A stretch of 64,000 nucleotides of DNA from Corynebacterium afermentans subsp. lipophilum (GCF_030408375.1 NZ_CP046530.1:62001-126000), one strand, 5' to 3'; shown: positions 16,661 to 25,999, counted from the first letter of the stretch. A program made the numbers and translations. Notes: a model not told the origin generated them from the letters alone.

Positions 16661-17971
16661 CTAAGCCCCGACGAAGCGGCGGATCAGGGAACGGTACGCC
16701 CGCACGGTCAGGTCCACATCCTCCACGGAGACGGATTCATCGTGGCTGTGCAGCTGGCCCAGCACGGAGCCCAGCGTCTCCTCGCGGGCGTGCAGGGCGA
16801 ACCCGTATCCGACGCCTTCGTTACGACGGGCAAAGCGCAGGTCCGACCCACCGGCCGCGATCGTGGGCACGACTGGCACGCCGGGGAAGAATTCGTCGAA
16901 GGTCTGGCAGATGGCGTCGTAAAGTGGCCCGGAGGTGGGGGAGACGGTCCCGTCTTCCGTGATGAGGTGGGTGATCTCCACCTCATCGGCGAGCTCGCCC
17001 AACGCAGAACGCAACAGCGAGTCGATCTCTTCCTGCGTCTGTCCGGGCAGGGGGCGGATGTCCAGCTCCAGCCACGCCTCGGACGGCAGGACGTTGATGC
17101 CGTTGCCCGCGCGCAGCACGGTCGGGGAGATGGTCAGGTGGCTCATGGCGTGGGAGTAGCTCTCCAGCTGGCCGAACGCCTCGTAGCCCTCTCCACGCAT
17201 CAGGGCCGCCTCGGTCGCGGGGTCGAACTTCCAGGCGCGGACGTAGCCTTCCCAGATCTCGTCGGCACGCACCTCCGGTTCGATGGCGGCGACGCGCCGG
17301 GCCACCTCGGCGATCTTCGCCACCGCGAGATCTCGGCCATAGGGCGCAGAGCCGTGGCCGGCGTCGCCGTGGACGGTCAAGCGCCGCTGGCCGGCGCCCT
17401 TCTCGCCGACGACGACTGCCAGCGCGTCGGAGCCGTCCGCAGCGGGAATGTGCGAGCCGCCCTCCTCGGACAGGCAGTTCTTCCAGGAGAACTTTCCGTG
17501 TTCGGCCAGCCACTTCGCGCCGAGCCCGCCGCGGGCCTCCTCGTCGGCGCAGCCCACGAAGGTCAGGGTGCCGCGCGGCCTCTCCCCGCGGGCCACGTCG
17601 CGCACACACGCCGCCATCGCCGCGGTGATGTAGAGCATGTCGGTAGCACCCCGGCCGTACACGCGCCCGTCAATGATCTCGCCGCCGAACGGGTCGGTGG
17701 TCCACTTGTCCTCGTCTACGGGCACGACGTCGGTGTGGCCGAGGAGCGTCAGCGGCTCGGCGTCGGGGTCTGTGCCCTCCACAGTGAAACTGATGGACAC
17801 TCGTCCAGGGTGCGGCTCGTAGCGTTCCACACTTACGTCGGTCCCCGCGAAGAAGGCCTCCAACGTGTCGGCGTTTCTTTCCTCCTGCCCAGAATCTGCC
17901 GAGAAATAGTTGACGCATCCATTCCGGATCAGGTCTTGCAAGAGTGCCAGGGTGTCATCGGTTAGGCTCAT
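16661..17971 (-). CDS. M20 family metallopeptidase
   Basis: 436 aa, starting at ATG 17971 with TAGGCT 8 nt upstream (leaderless). Di-zinc ligands of the M20/ArgE/DapE/CPG2 family are readable: GHTDVVPVD, GRGATDML, ADEEARGG and a late HSHDESV. The insert around AGHGSAPYGRD is the dimerisation domain. It probably hydrolyses small dipeptides or N-acyl amino acids in the cytoplasm. The exact substrate is unknown. It is divergent from the TetR gene. Confidence 0.85.
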   Translation of the reverse strand: MSLTDDTLALLQDLIRNGCVNYFSADSGQEERNADTLEAFFAGTDVSVERYEPHPGRVSISFTVEGTDPDAEPLTLLGHTDVVPVDEDKWTTDPFGGEIIDGRVYGRGATDMLYITAAMAACVRDVARGERPRGTLTFVGCADEEARGGLGAKWLAEHGKFSWKNCLSEEGGSHIPAADGSDALAVVVGEKGAGQRRLTVHGDAGHGSAPYGRDLAVAKIAEVARRVAAIEPEVRADEIWEGYVRAWKFDPATEAALMRGEGYEAFGQLESYSHAMSHLTISPTVLRAGNGINVLPSEAWLELDIRPLPGQTQEEIDSLLRSALGELADEVEITHLITEDGTVSPTSGPLYDAICQTFDEFFPGVPVVPTIAAGGSDLRFARRNEGVGYGFALHAREETLGSVLGQLHSHDESVSVEDVDLTVRAYRSLIRRFVGA

Positions 17972-17979
17972 ATCACAAA

Positions 17980-17985
17980 AGCCTA
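17980..17985 (-). promoter_or_regulatory. -10 element for leaderless M20 peptidase mRNA
   Basis: TAGGCT on the minus strand, 8 nt before the ATG. Confidence 0.6.
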
Positions 17986-18012
17986 ACGTCCAAAGTTTTT
18001 GGAGAGCCAAGG

Positions 18013-18600
18013 ATGAACTACGACCTGCCCGGCCGCCGGTCTGACAGCACCGACCCGCGCGCCCTTCGTACCCGCAAGGCACTTGTCGACGCAGTGCTTC
18101 GCCTCCTCAACGACCACGAGGTGGCCGACCTCAATGTGTCCCAAATCGTGAAAGAGGCTGGGGTGAGCCGCCAGGTGTTCTACCAGCACTTCGCCGACCG
18201 TGACGCGCTCATCCTCGCCGCTGCCGCGGACTGGGTACTGGACGCTTACGAGCGCTTCGCGGAGCGTTTCGAGATCGACCAGAACTTCGAGGCATCAGTC
18301 GTCGAACTTGCCAGCGTCGTCGACGGAAAGAACGAAGCCGCTGTACGCCTGATCGATTCCCCGGTGCACACCGTGCTGGACAACGAGGTGCAGCGCGTCA
18401 TGCAGGACACGATGCGCGAACAGCTGCTGCCGCGCGCGAAGCAGTGGGGGGATGCGGACGCCGAGCTCGTCGCCGACATGTCCCGCGTCTACGTCGCCGG
18501 CATCCAGCGCCTCATTGAGCAGTGCGTCCGCGAAGGCTGCACCGCGGAGGAGATCGGGCGCCGCGCCGAAGCCGTGCGCCGTGTGCTCATTCGTGAGTAG
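18013..18600 (+). CDS. TetR/AcrR family transcriptional regulator
   Basis: 195 aa. The ATG at 18013 follows GGAGAGCCAAGG. The N-terminal helix-turn-helix (about 20-66) has ALVDAVLRLL, ADLNVSQIVKEAGVSRQVFY and the typical FYQHFADRDAL. The C-terminal ligand domain is not diagnostic. The peptidase gene is divergent 41 bp away and the AMP nucleosidase follows by 9 bp, so either may be its target. Confidence 0.8.
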   Translation: MNYDLPGRRSDSTDPRALRTRKALVDAVLRLLNDHEVADLNVSQIVKEAGVSRQVFYQHFADRDALILAAAADWVLDAYERFAERFEIDQNFEASVVELASVVDGKNEAAVRLIDSPVHTVLDNEVQRVMQDTMREQLLPRAKQWGDADAELVADMSRVYVAGIQRLIEQCVREGCTAEEIGRRAEAVRRVLIRE

Positions 18601-18603
18601 CCT
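18598..18603 (+). promoter_or_regulatory. -10 element for leaderless amn mRNA
   Basis: TAGCCT overlaps the TetR stop codon, 6 nt before the ATG at 18610. Confidence 0.5.
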
Positions 18604-18609
18604 GGCTGC

Positions 18610-19968
18610 ATGTGTGAGGTACCGGAGGTCGTCGCAAAGCTGAAAGCCCTCTACGAGCAGTCGTGCGAAATCGCGCGCTCGGGGGAGTTCGACCGCTACG
18701 GGGAGGTGCGGTACCCCAAACTCACGGTGGAGGTGGAGCAGTGGCGGCCGATCGACCGCTCCGAGCCCTTCGGCTACGTCGACGAGGCCGGCACCTACTC
18801 CGCCGTCATCTCGCGCCCGGACCTCATGGAGCCGTACCTGACGGCCCAGCTTGAGGCGCTGACCTCCAACTATCCATGTTCGGTGGAGGTCGGGTACTCC
18901 GATGTGGCGATCCCGCCCGCCTACATCAAGGGCATGCCGCCTATCGACGAAACCGCGAACCTGCCGCGCCCCACCCTGGATGAGGTGCACGACGCGATTG
19001 TCGACGGCCACTGGGACGCCTTCACCGGCGACGAAAAACCGCTGTTCCACTTCGGGCCGCAACGCTTCGACCTCGCGCTGGCAAGGTTAGAGCACTACAC
19101 CGGCATCGAAGCCGACTCGCTGCAGCGCTTCATCCTGTTCACGAACTACGCCATGCACGTGACCGAGTTTGTGAAGTTCGGGCTGCGCGAGCTGTCTGAT
19201 CCTGACTCGCGCTACACGCGCCTGGTGCTGCCGAGCGGGGAGACCGTGTCCGACACCGTGGCGCTGGAGGACCTGGAGCTGGAGTCGAAGTTCCAGATGC
19301 CGCGCTACGACCTGGTCACCGAAAACGGCGACGGCATCACCATGATCAACATCGGCGTCGGGCCGTCCAACGCGAAGACCATCACTGACTCGCTGGCGGT
19401 GCTGCGCCCAGAGGCCTGGATCATGATCGGCCACTGCGCCGGCCTGGACGCGCGCATGCGCATCGGCGACTTGATCCTGGGCAACGCCTATGAGCGCCAC
19501 GACCACGTGCTCGACGACTACCTGCGCCGCGAGCTGCCCATCCCCGCCGTGCCGGAAATCCAGCGCACGCTGGAAAAGGCGGTGTCCAAGGTCTACGGGT
19601 CGGACGCGTCGCTGATGCGCACCGGCACCGTGTTGAGCACCGGCGACCGGAACTGGGAGTGGAAGGACCCGCGCGACCTGTGGGAGTGGCTGCGCGGCTC
19701 CACCGCGGCGGCCGTGGACATGGAATCGTGCACCATCGCCGCCAACGGCTACCGCTACCGCGTTCCTTACGGCACCCTGCTGGCGGTGTCCGACCTGCCG
19801 TTGCACGCGGTGCCGAAGCTGCCCGCCGGCGCCCAGGCGTTCTACTCCAACTCGAAGGAAGCCCACGTCATGTGCGCCGTCCGGGCCGTGGAGAAGCTCG
19901 CGCGGCACCCAGAAAGATTGCGCACGCGCAAACTGCGCCGCGCGATCGGCGAGGTGCCGTTTAGGTAG
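18610..19968 (+). CDS. amn: AMP nucleosidase
   Basis: 452 aa, close to the usual length of about 480. It cleaves AMP to adenine and ribose 5-phosphate. The N-terminal regulatory domain (about 1-165) is followed by the nucleoside-phosphorylase-like catalytic domain: INIGVGPSNAKTITDSLAVLRP, MIGHCAGLD, TGTVLSTGDRNWEW, AAAVDMES and LLAVSDLPLH. The VDMES and SDLP motifs belong to nucleotide binding and catalysis in this family. It may balance adenylates under phosphate or energy stress. Its own promoter overlaps the end of the TetR gene. Confidence 0.9.
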   Translation: MCEVPEVVAKLKALYEQSCEIARSGEFDRYGEVRYPKLTVEVEQWRPIDRSEPFGYVDEAGTYSAVISRPDLMEPYLTAQLEALTSNYPCSVEVGYSDVAIPPAYIKGMPPIDETANLPRPTLDEVHDAIVDGHWDAFTGDEKPLFHFGPQRFDLALARLEHYTGIEADSLQRFILFTNYAMHVTEFVKFGLRELSDPDSRYTRLVLPSGETVSDTVALEDLELESKFQMPRYDLVTENGDGITMINIGVGPSNAKTITDSLAVLRPEAWIMIGHCAGLDARMRIGDLILGNAYERHDHVLDDYLRRELPIPAVPEIQRTLEKAVSKVYGSDASLMRTGTVLSTGDRNWEWKDPRDLWEWLRGSTAAAVDMESCTIAANGYRYRVPYGTLLAVSDLPLHAVPKLPAGAQAFYSNSKEAHVMCAVRAVEKLARHPERLRTRKLRRAIGEVPFR

Positions 19969-19971
19969 GGC

Positions 19972-21201
19972 CTACCAGCGGGATTCGTCGAGGATCTTCT
20001 CGCGCTTCGCCACCACCGTCGCCACGACGGACTGACCGGTGACGTTGACGGCGGTGCGGCCCATGTCCACGATCGGGTCCACCGCAAGCAGCAGGCCCAC
20101 GCCGGCGAGCGGCAGGCCCAGGGTGGACAGGGTCAGGGTGAGCATGACGGTCGCGCCGGTGGTGCCGGCGGTGGCCGCGGACCCCAGCACGGACACGATC
20201 ACGATGAGCACGTAGTCCGAGATGGACAGGTCGATGCCGTAGAACTGCGCCACGAACAGGGCGGCGATGGCGGGGTAGATGGAGGCGCAGCCGTCCATTT
20301 TGGTGGTTGCGCCGAGCGGGATGGCAAAGGAGGCGTACTCGCTGGGCACGCCCATAGCTTCCTCGGTGGTGCGCTGGGTTACCGGCATCACGCCCATGGA
20401 CGAGCGGGTGGCGAAGCCCAGCGTGGTCACGGGCCACACGCGGCGGAAGAACTCCAGCACCGGGATGCGGTGCGCGGCCAAAACAACGGGGTAGAGCACG
20501 AAGATCACCAGCGCCAGGCCGATGTAGATGGCCAGCACGAACTTGCCCAGCGAGCCGAGCGCGTCCCAGCCGTAGGACGCCACCGCGTTGCCGATTAGGG
20601 CGGCGGTGCCGATCGGGGCGAGGCGGATGATCCACCACAGCACCTCCTGGACCACCTTGAGCAGGGATCCGGAAAATTCGATGAACGGCTCGGCGGCCTT
20701 GCCCACGCGCACCGCGGCGATGCCGAGCAGCAGCGAGACCACCAGGATCTGCAGGACGTTGAACTTCACGGACTCGCCGGACACACCTAGGCCGAGGATG
20801 TTGGAGGGCACCACGGAGTTCAAAAAGCCCATCCACGAGCCTGTCGACGTCGGCTCCGCAGCCGTGCCCGCATCCACCGAGGTGTTCGCGCCGGGCTTGA
20901 TCACCAGGCCGACGAGGATGCCAATGACCACGGAGAAGAACGCGGTGATGGCGAACCACACCAGGGTCTGCACGGCCAGGCGCGCGGCGTTGGTGACCTG
21001 GCGCAGGTTGGCAATGGAGGTGACCACCGCGGTGAACACCAGCGGCGGGATCAGCAGTTTCAGTAGCTGGACGTAGGTGGATCCGACCCAGTCCAGGGTG
21101 TCGGCCAGCGGCTGGACGTCCACGGCGATGAAGCCGAGGATGAGGCCGATGATCAGGCCGTAGATAACTTGTGCGCCGAAGCTAGTTGCCCACTTAGGCA
21201 C
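19972..21201 (-). CDS. Dicarboxylate/amino acid:cation symporter (DAACS family)
   Basis: 409 aa, GTG start with AGAAGGAG before it. It has about eight membrane helices plus re-entrant loops. The family signatures are present: a serine-rich loop near MDGCASIYPAIAALFVAQFYG, TRSSMGVMPVTQ, and the helix 8 region DPIVDMGRTAVNVTGQ. It imports glutamate, aspartate or C4-dicarboxylates with Na+ or H+. It is monocistronic; the stop lies 3 bp from the convergent amn stop. Confidence 0.88.
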   Translation of the reverse strand: MPKWATSFGAQVIYGLIIGLILGFIAVDVQPLADTLDWVGSTYVQLLKLLIPPLVFTAVVTSIANLRQVTNAARLAVQTLVWFAITAFFSVVIGILVGLVIKPGANTSVDAGTAAEPTSTGSWMGFLNSVVPSNILGLGVSGESVKFNVLQILVVSLLLGIAAVRVGKAAEPFIEFSGSLLKVVQEVLWWIIRLAPIGTAALIGNAVASYGWDALGSLGKFVLAIYIGLALVIFVLYPVVLAAHRIPVLEFFRRVWPVTTLGFATRSSMGVMPVTQRTTEEAMGVPSEYASFAIPLGATTKMDGCASIYPAIAALFVAQFYGIDLSISDYVLIVIVSVLGSAATAGTTGATVMLTLTLSTLGLPLAGVGLLLAVDPIVDMGRTAVNVTGQSVVATVVAKREKILDESRW

Positions 21202-21337
21202 GAGCGGCTCCTTCTAGACAGATGTGTTCACTTATGTAATAAAGACGTGGATAAACTACTCCTTCAGCCCGAAAACACAAACCGGACAACTAGACAACAC
21301 GGTCTGTTACGGGCCCAAGGGATAGACTCCCCAGACG

Positions 21338-22270
21338 ATGGAACCCCACTTCGACGACCCAGCTATCGCCATGGCGCACCGCTCCGCCGTGCGCTCGATC
21401 GAGCGGGTCGTCACCGAAACCACCGCGCCCACCCCGAACGCCAAAGCCAAGATCCTCGATCAATTAGGCAACCCAAAAACCCTGGTCATCACCGGCGCGG
21501 GCATCTCCACCGATTCGGGGATTCCCGATTACCGCAGCAAAAACGGGCGCCTGACCAAGTCCCGCCCGATGACGTTCCAGGAGTTCGCGCACTCGCCGAG
21601 GCAGGTGCACCGCTACTGGGCCCGCGCGTTCGTGGGCATGCGCTACATGCGCCAGGCCCGCCCCAACCGCGCGCACTTCGCGCTGGTTGAGCTGGAGAAG
21701 GCGGGGTTGATCCGCGGCATCATCACCCAAAACGTCGACGGGCTGCATACTCAGGCCGGCTCCGGCAACGTCATCGCGCTGCACGGGGACATGGAGCACG
21801 TCGTCTGCCTCGACTGCAAAACGCTGCACGAGCGTTCGCTTATCGACGCCCTGCTCACCGCCGCCAACCCCACCTACTTCGACTCCGTGGAAGTCGAGGG
21901 CTCCATGCTGAACCCGGACGGCGATGTGGAGCTCAAGCGTTCCGACGTTGAGCGTTTCCGCATGATCGCCTGCCCGACCTGCGGCAGCCACAGGCTCAAA
22001 CCGCATGTTGTGTACTTCGGCGAGGGGGTGCCGAAAAAGCGCAGACTAGCTGCGGATGCTTGGTTAGAGGAATCCACAGGCGTGATCGCGATCGGCACCT
22101 CGCTGGCGGTGATGAGCGGCTACAAGTTCATCCTCGACGCGAAAAAGCAGGGCAAACCCACCGCCGTGATCAATGGTGGGCCGGGCCGCGCCGACGCGAA
22201 AGTGGACACGCTGTGGAGGGTCAACATCGCTGACGCGCTCGACGACATCCTGGACGGGCTCGACCTGTGA
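21338..22270 (+). CDS. Sir2 family NAD-dependent protein deacylase
   Basis: 310 aa. The Rossmann motif GAGISTDSGIPDYRS, TQNVDGLH and catalytic HGDMEHVVC are present. The zinc cysteines are CLDC and CPTCG, and IGTSLAVMSGY with VINGG completes NAD binding. It removes acyl groups from protein lysines, producing O-acyl-ADP-ribose. About 40 residues precede the sirtuin core. TAGACT lies 9 nt before the ATG, so the mRNA may be leaderless. The last codons overlap the GTG of the next gene (GTGA). Confidence 0.88.
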   Translation: MEPHFDDPAIAMAHRSAVRSIERVVTETTAPTPNAKAKILDQLGNPKTLVITGAGISTDSGIPDYRSKNGRLTKSRPMTFQEFAHSPRQVHRYWARAFVGMRYMRQARPNRAHFALVELEKAGLIRGIITQNVDGLHTQAGSGNVIALHGDMEHVVCLDCKTLHERSLIDALLTAANPTYFDSVEVEGSMLNPDGDVELKRSDVERFRMIACPTCGSHRLKPHVVYFGEGVPKKRRLAADAWLEESTGVIAIGTSLAVMSGYKFILDAKKQGKPTAVINGGPGRADAKVDTLWRVNIADALDDILDGLDL

Positions 22271-23340
22271 TCGGCCTTCTCTTCCTGCTGGCGTTTTCAA
22301 TCTGGCGCTACATCGACTCGGGCCTGCCCAACGCGTTCACCACCGAGTTCCCCAGCGACCTCAAGGTCTATCTCCTGGGCGGCGAGAAGGTCGCCGAACA
22401 CCTGCCGCTCTACGACGCCGACCTGCTTCCCGGCCTGCCGTTTACCTACCCGCCGTTCGCGGGCGTGGTGTTTTCGTGGCTGACGGAAAGCACCGCGCTT
22501 GGTATCGCGTGGAAAGCATTATCCGTGCTGGTGGTTCTGCTCGTGGTGCGCGCGTCCACAAGCAAACATGCCCTCTTGCTTACCGCGGTGTTCGTGCTGT
22601 GTCTCTCCCCGGTGCAGGGCACCCTGTTTTTCGGCCAGGTCAACCTGCTGCTCATGGGGTTGGTGTGCCTGGATTTCCTCCCCCGTTACAGGCTTCCCGG
22701 CATCGGCGTCGGGCTCGCCGCGGGGTTGAAGCTCACGCCGGCGTTTTTCATCCTCCTGCTCATTCAACAGCGCCGGTGGGGTGCGGTGTTCATTGCCGCC
22801 TTCACGTTCCTGTGCACCGTGGCCACCGGATTTTCCGAGGTCGCAGACGCGAAGACCTTCTGGACCGACGCCATCTTCCGCACCACCCGCATCGGCGCCG
22901 ACGACAATCCGGGAGCGCAGTCCATCCGCCAGGTCCTCGCCCGCGCCGGCTACGACGAGTTGTGGCTCTGGCTTGTCCTTAGCGCGCTGGTCACAGCCCT
23001 CGGGCTTTTTGCTTCTCGACGAGCTCCCGCCCCCCTCGCCGTCTCCTTCATCGGTATGACGGCCTGCCTGGTCAGCCCGTTTTCCTGGTACCACCACTGG
23101 GTGTGGATCCTGCCGATGCTGGCATACGTTTACAACCGCTGGGGCGCGATCGTGCTCGCGCTGTTTATGGTGCCGTTTGCGTCGGTGAACGTGCTCCACG
23201 CCTCGCAGCTGCTGTTCACCCTGGTCCCAGTCGGCTTTATGCTCTGGTACACGCTACTCTCAGATTATGCGCACCCGTTTATTCGCCGCGACAACCGCGG
23301 CCGCCACCGCCCTGACGCTCGCCCCGTTCGCCGCCGCTGA
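22267..23340 (+). CDS. GT87 family polyprenol-phosphate-dependent glycosyltransferase
   Basis: 357 aa, GTG start overlapping the sirtuin stop. A multi-pass membrane enzyme of the DUF2029/GT87 type: an Asp early in the first extracytoplasmic loop (FPSDLKVYLLGG), LYDADLLPGLPFTYPPFAG, GQVNLLLMGLV and FSWYHHWVWILPML. In corynebacteria and mycobacteria such enzymes add mannose from polyprenol-phosphate-mannose to lipoglycans. The last 74 bp overlap the next gene in another frame, which gives an Arg-rich tail. Confidence 0.8.
   Translation: MIGLLFLLAFSIWRYIDSGLPNAFTTEFPSDLKVYLLGGEKVAEHLPLYDADLLPGLPFTYPPFAGVVFSWLTESTALGIAWKALSVLVVLLVVRASTSKHALLLTAVFVLCLSPVQGTLFFGQVNLLLMGLVCLDFLPRYRLPGIGVGLAAGLKLTPAFFILLLIQQRRWGAVFIAAFTFLCTVATGFSEVADAKTFWTDAIFRTTRIGADDNPGAQSIRQVLARAGYDELWLWLVLSALVTALGLFASRRAPAPLAVSFIGMTACLVSPFSWYHHWVWILPMLAYVYNRWGAIVLALFMVPFASVNVLHASQLLFTLVPVGFMLWYTLLSDYAHPFIRRDNRGRHRPDARPVRRR
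23255..23260 (+). promoter_or_regulatory. -10 element for leaderless CAP-protein mRNA, inside the GT87 gene
   Basis: TACTCT, 6 nt before the ATG at 23267. It supports that start despite the 74-bp overlap. Confidence 0.55.
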
Positions 23341-24157
23341 CCCGGCGCCTGTCACCGGAGTGGAGCTGAACCAGCCCGCCGACCAGGTCATCGCCGTGGA
23401 GGCGAAGTTCAACCTCACCTCCGACCAACAAATCGCCATGCGCGAGCTGCGTAAGCTGCGCGCCGACATGTGGGACCGCAACGTGCCGTTCAACGGCACC
23501 ACCCTGCGCCAGGCCGCCGCCCAGCACGGCCTGACCACCCGCGACGCGTACGTCAACGCCGCCAACTACGACGCCGGTCTGTCCCGCATCGCCCTGCAGC
23601 GCGGCGCCGAGGCTGCGAAGTTCTTCCGCCACCAGCGCCCGTACAACTCCACCTGCACGAACAACTGCGGCGACATCAAAACCGCCACGTACAAGGGCAA
23701 GGCCGCGCCGGGGGAGAACCTGCACTCCACCGCCAGCATGGACAAAGCGATGCAGGGCTGGGGCTACGACGAGGTAGGCGACCTCATCCGCGCGAACGGC
23801 CACTTCAACAACGGCAACGGTCACCTGCACAACCTGTTGGACCCGCGCATGCGCTACTACGGCTTTGCCAGCGTGGTCACCGCTGAGGGCGAGGCCAGCG
23901 TGACCTCCACTTGCGGCGTCGGCGCCGGCAACGAGGGCATCGAGGGCGCGCGGAACACCGTCCTGCACCGCCCGGCCAACGGCAGGGAAAAGCCCAGCAC
24001 CACCCCGAAGAAGCTCATCTTCGGCGGTTCCGGTTCATCCTCGTCGCCCAGGGAGATCCTCAGCATCATCGCCACTGTGCTGACGGTGCTGTCAGTGCTG
24101 CAGACCCTGTACAGGTTCGTCGAGCCGCAGCTTCAAAACTTCCGCCACCTTGTCTAG
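23267..24157 (+). CDS. Secreted CAP/SCP domain protein with C-terminal membrane segment
   Basis: 296 aa. Signal peptide about 1-24 (cleavage ADPAPV). The CAP (cysteine-rich secretory, PR-1-like) domain covers about 95-230, with GENLHST and GHLHNLLDPRMRYYG typical of bacterial members. Two cysteines in CTNNCGD and one in TCGVG may form disulphides. A linker and a C-terminal hydrophobic helix (EILSIIATVLTVLSVLQTLY) probably tether it. Function of bacterial CAP proteins is mostly unknown. It overlaps GT87 at its 5' end by 74 bp and the lipoprotein gene at its 3' end by 66 bp. Confidence 0.8.
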   Translation: MRTRLFAATTAAATALTLAPFAAADPAPVTGVELNQPADQVIAVEAKFNLTSDQQIAMRELRKLRADMWDRNVPFNGTTLRQAAAQHGLTTRDAYVNAANYDAGLSRIALQRGAEAAKFFRHQRPYNSTCTNNCGDIKTATYKGKAAPGENLHSTASMDKAMQGWGYDEVGDLIRANGHFNNGNGHLHNLLDPRMRYYGFASVVTAEGEASVTSTCGVGAGNEGIEGARNTVLHRPANGREKPSTTPKKLIFGGSGSSSSPREILSIIATVLTVLSVLQTLYRFVEPQLQNFRHLV

Positions 24158-24877
24158 TGCGGCCGTAGTGTCGTCGTAGCTGCCGTCTTCGCTGCGCGCG
24201 CCGATGGCTACCCCGTAGCCGTCGAACCAGCCGAACTGGCGGGTGTGCCAGGAGCCGTCGGTCTCGTCGTCGGACCAGCCGCCCTTGAACGGCACGGTCT
24301 CTAGCGTGCCTAGGCCGTAGGACTGGTCTTCGGCGATGTGGTGCATCTCCATGATCACTGGGTCGTCCTCGTCCTGCTGGCTGAGGTAGAACGCGTAGCG
24401 CGCCTGTCCGGGAAACGACCAGCTGGTGGTGCCGAAGGCGCCTTCCACCTGCACCTTGGAGCCGGACTTGGCAATCTCGTCGCGGACCTTCTCCCCGGCT
24501 TCTTTGTCGCTGCCCATGCAGTCCCACAGGGCGCGGGCGGAGTCGTTGTCGGACCACTCGATGGAGGCTTCGGTGAGTTCCTCGACGTACTCCTCGCCGT
24601 AGTCGCAGTGCTCCACCGCGGCGCGGGCGATGGGGATCTTGATGGTGGACCAGGCCGGTAGTGCGTAGAGGGATCCTGTTTGCGTCATCTCGGAGCCGTC
24701 GAAAAGCGCGACGCCCACCTCAGTGCCCGTCTCCTTCTCAATTGCGGCCACCTCTTTGTCCAGCCCCTCCAAGGGGTCGGGCGCGGGTTGGGTGGTCACC
24801 TCGGTGTGCAACGGCTCGGCCTCCTGGGCGGCACAACCGGCCAGGAGCAGCACGCAAGCCCAAACGGCGCGCTTCAT
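24092..24877 (-). CDS. Beta-lactamase-like serine hydrolase lipoprotein
   Basis: 261 aa. The lipobox LLAGC gives a lipidated Cys15. A class A beta-lactamase/penicillin-binding fold is suggested by SxxK (WSTIKIP), an SDN-like SIEWSDNDSARALW and a late KGGWSDD, which could match the KTG strand. It is probably a cell-surface serine hydrolase of peptidoglycan or peptides rather than a resistance enzyme, since corynebacteria have several such proteins. The 3' end overlaps the CAP gene by 66 bp; its start abuts the ROK gene stop (24878). Confidence 0.75.
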   Translation of the reverse strand: MKRAVWACVLLLAGCAAQEAEPLHTEVTTQPAPDPLEGLDKEVAAIEKETGTEVGVALFDGSEMTQTGSLYALPAWSTIKIPIARAAVEHCDYGEEYVEELTEASIEWSDNDSARALWDCMGSDKEAGEKVRDEIAKSGSKVQVEGAFGTTSWSFPGQARYAFYLSQQDEDDPVIMEMHHIAEDQSYGLGTLETVPFKGGWSDDETDGSWHTRQFGWFDGYGVAIGARSEDGSYDDTTAALDKVAEVLKLRLDEPVQGLQH

Positions 24878-25933
24878 CTACGCCCCCGCCACCTTCAGCG
24901 GCTCGCGCAGCACGTAGTCCAGCGCCACGGCGCGGGCGATGTCGCGCACGACCTCGCGGTGGGTGGGGATCAGGCGCAGCTCCGGGCTGCAGTTCGCCTC
25001 CGAGCGCACGGTGCGGGCGAACGGGGCGGAGGCCAGCGGGTCGTCGATAAACGCGCTGCCCGCCACCACCACCGTCGCGGGGGAGTAGTTACTGCACAGT
25101 CCCGCCACCAGCGAACCTAGGCCCCGCGCGCGGCGGTCCAGCGCGTAGCGGGTGTCCTCGCGCGAGTCGGTCACCGCGTCTTTGAGCGTGTGAATATCCT
25201 CCACGCCGATGGCGTCGATCAGGCCCCGGGTGGTCAGCTCGCCCTGCTCCACCTCGATCGGCTCCACGCCGTCCGGGTGGGAGATGGCGCAGGCGATGGA
25301 GTCGTCGGCGAACAGCGCCATCACCGACGGGATGTTCAGCGAGGCGGTGGACTGCATCTCCGAGCCGACAATCGCGCTGGAGATGGAGGAAACCTCCACC
25401 GGCACCGAGAACTGCTCGCGAAGCTGGTCACCGATGTCCACGCCGTCCCAGCCCAGGTTGGGCGCGAAGACCTTGCCGCCTTCACGCACCGTGCCGGAAG
25501 TGGTCACGCCCACGGTGCGGATGGGCCGCTCCAGCTTGGTGGTCATCTGGTTCAGCTCCGCCATCATGGACTGTATGAAGTCGTCCTCGCTGACGTTTTT
25601 CACCGTGATGTCCATGTCGCGGCACAGCAGCGTGCGGCCCTTCAGGTCGAACAGGGCCACGTAGGTGGATTCGGTGCCCACCGACACGCCCGCGTGCACG
25701 CCGGGGGTGTCCGCCAGCTCCAGCGGGATGGTGGGGCGGCCGCGCCCCTTGGACTGGGTCAGGTCGTTGCGCTCGGTGACGTAACCTGCGTCCACCAGCG
25801 CGGAGATCGCGCGTGTGACGGTTGGCTGGGACAGGCCGGTTGCTTTCACAAGATCGCTTCTCGACGTCGTCTCGTGCAGCCGGATAAGGTGCAGACACTT
25901 AGCTGCGGGCGTTCGCGGGCGTGAGAAGGGCAT
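24878..25933 (-). CDS. ROK family transcriptional regulator
   Basis: 351 aa. The ATG at 25933 gives a protein starting MPFSRPRTPAAKCLHLIR; frames upstream have no support. An N-terminal winged helix (TTSRSDLVKATGLSQPTVTRAISALVDAGYV) is followed by an ROK sugar-kinase-like fold (GVSVGTESTYVALFDLKG). The catalytic and zinc-binding residues of active ROK kinases are weak (no clear CxCGxxGC), so it acts as a regulator. It runs into the lipoprotein gene with no gap, so the two are probably cotranscribed. The effector is unknown. Confidence 0.78.
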   Translation of the reverse strand: MPFSRPRTPAAKCLHLIRLHETTSRSDLVKATGLSQPTVTRAISALVDAGYVTERNDLTQSKGRGRPTIPLELADTPGVHAGVSVGTESTYVALFDLKGRTLLCRDMDITVKNVSEDDFIQSMMAELNQMTTKLERPIRTVGVTTSGTVREGGKVFAPNLGWDGVDIGDQLREQFSVPVEVSSISSAIVGSEMQSTASLNIPSVMALFADDSIACAISHPDGVEPIEVEQGELTTRGLIDAIGVEDIHTLKDAVTDSREDTRYALDRRARGLGSLVAGLCSNYSPATVVVAGSAFIDDPLASAPFARTVRSEANCSPELRLIPTHREVVRDIARAVALDYVLREPLKVAGA

Positions 25934-25985
25934 ATGAATATATTTACCTGGACCCTGACGTAATTGTCCATTTGGCCAGCTCCGA

Positions 25986-25991
25986 TACAAT
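25986..25991 (+). promoter_or_regulatory. -10 element for leaderless DUF885 gene mRNA
   Basis: TACAAT, 8 nt before the ATG at 26000. Confidence 0.65.
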
Positions 25992-25999
25992 CGCTCGGC

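Noticed and set aside
24092..24877. Beta-lactamase resistance gene
   Set aside because: It has SxxK and an SDN-like motif but is a lipoprotein with weak similarity to true class A enzymes; a housekeeping serine hydrolase is more likely.
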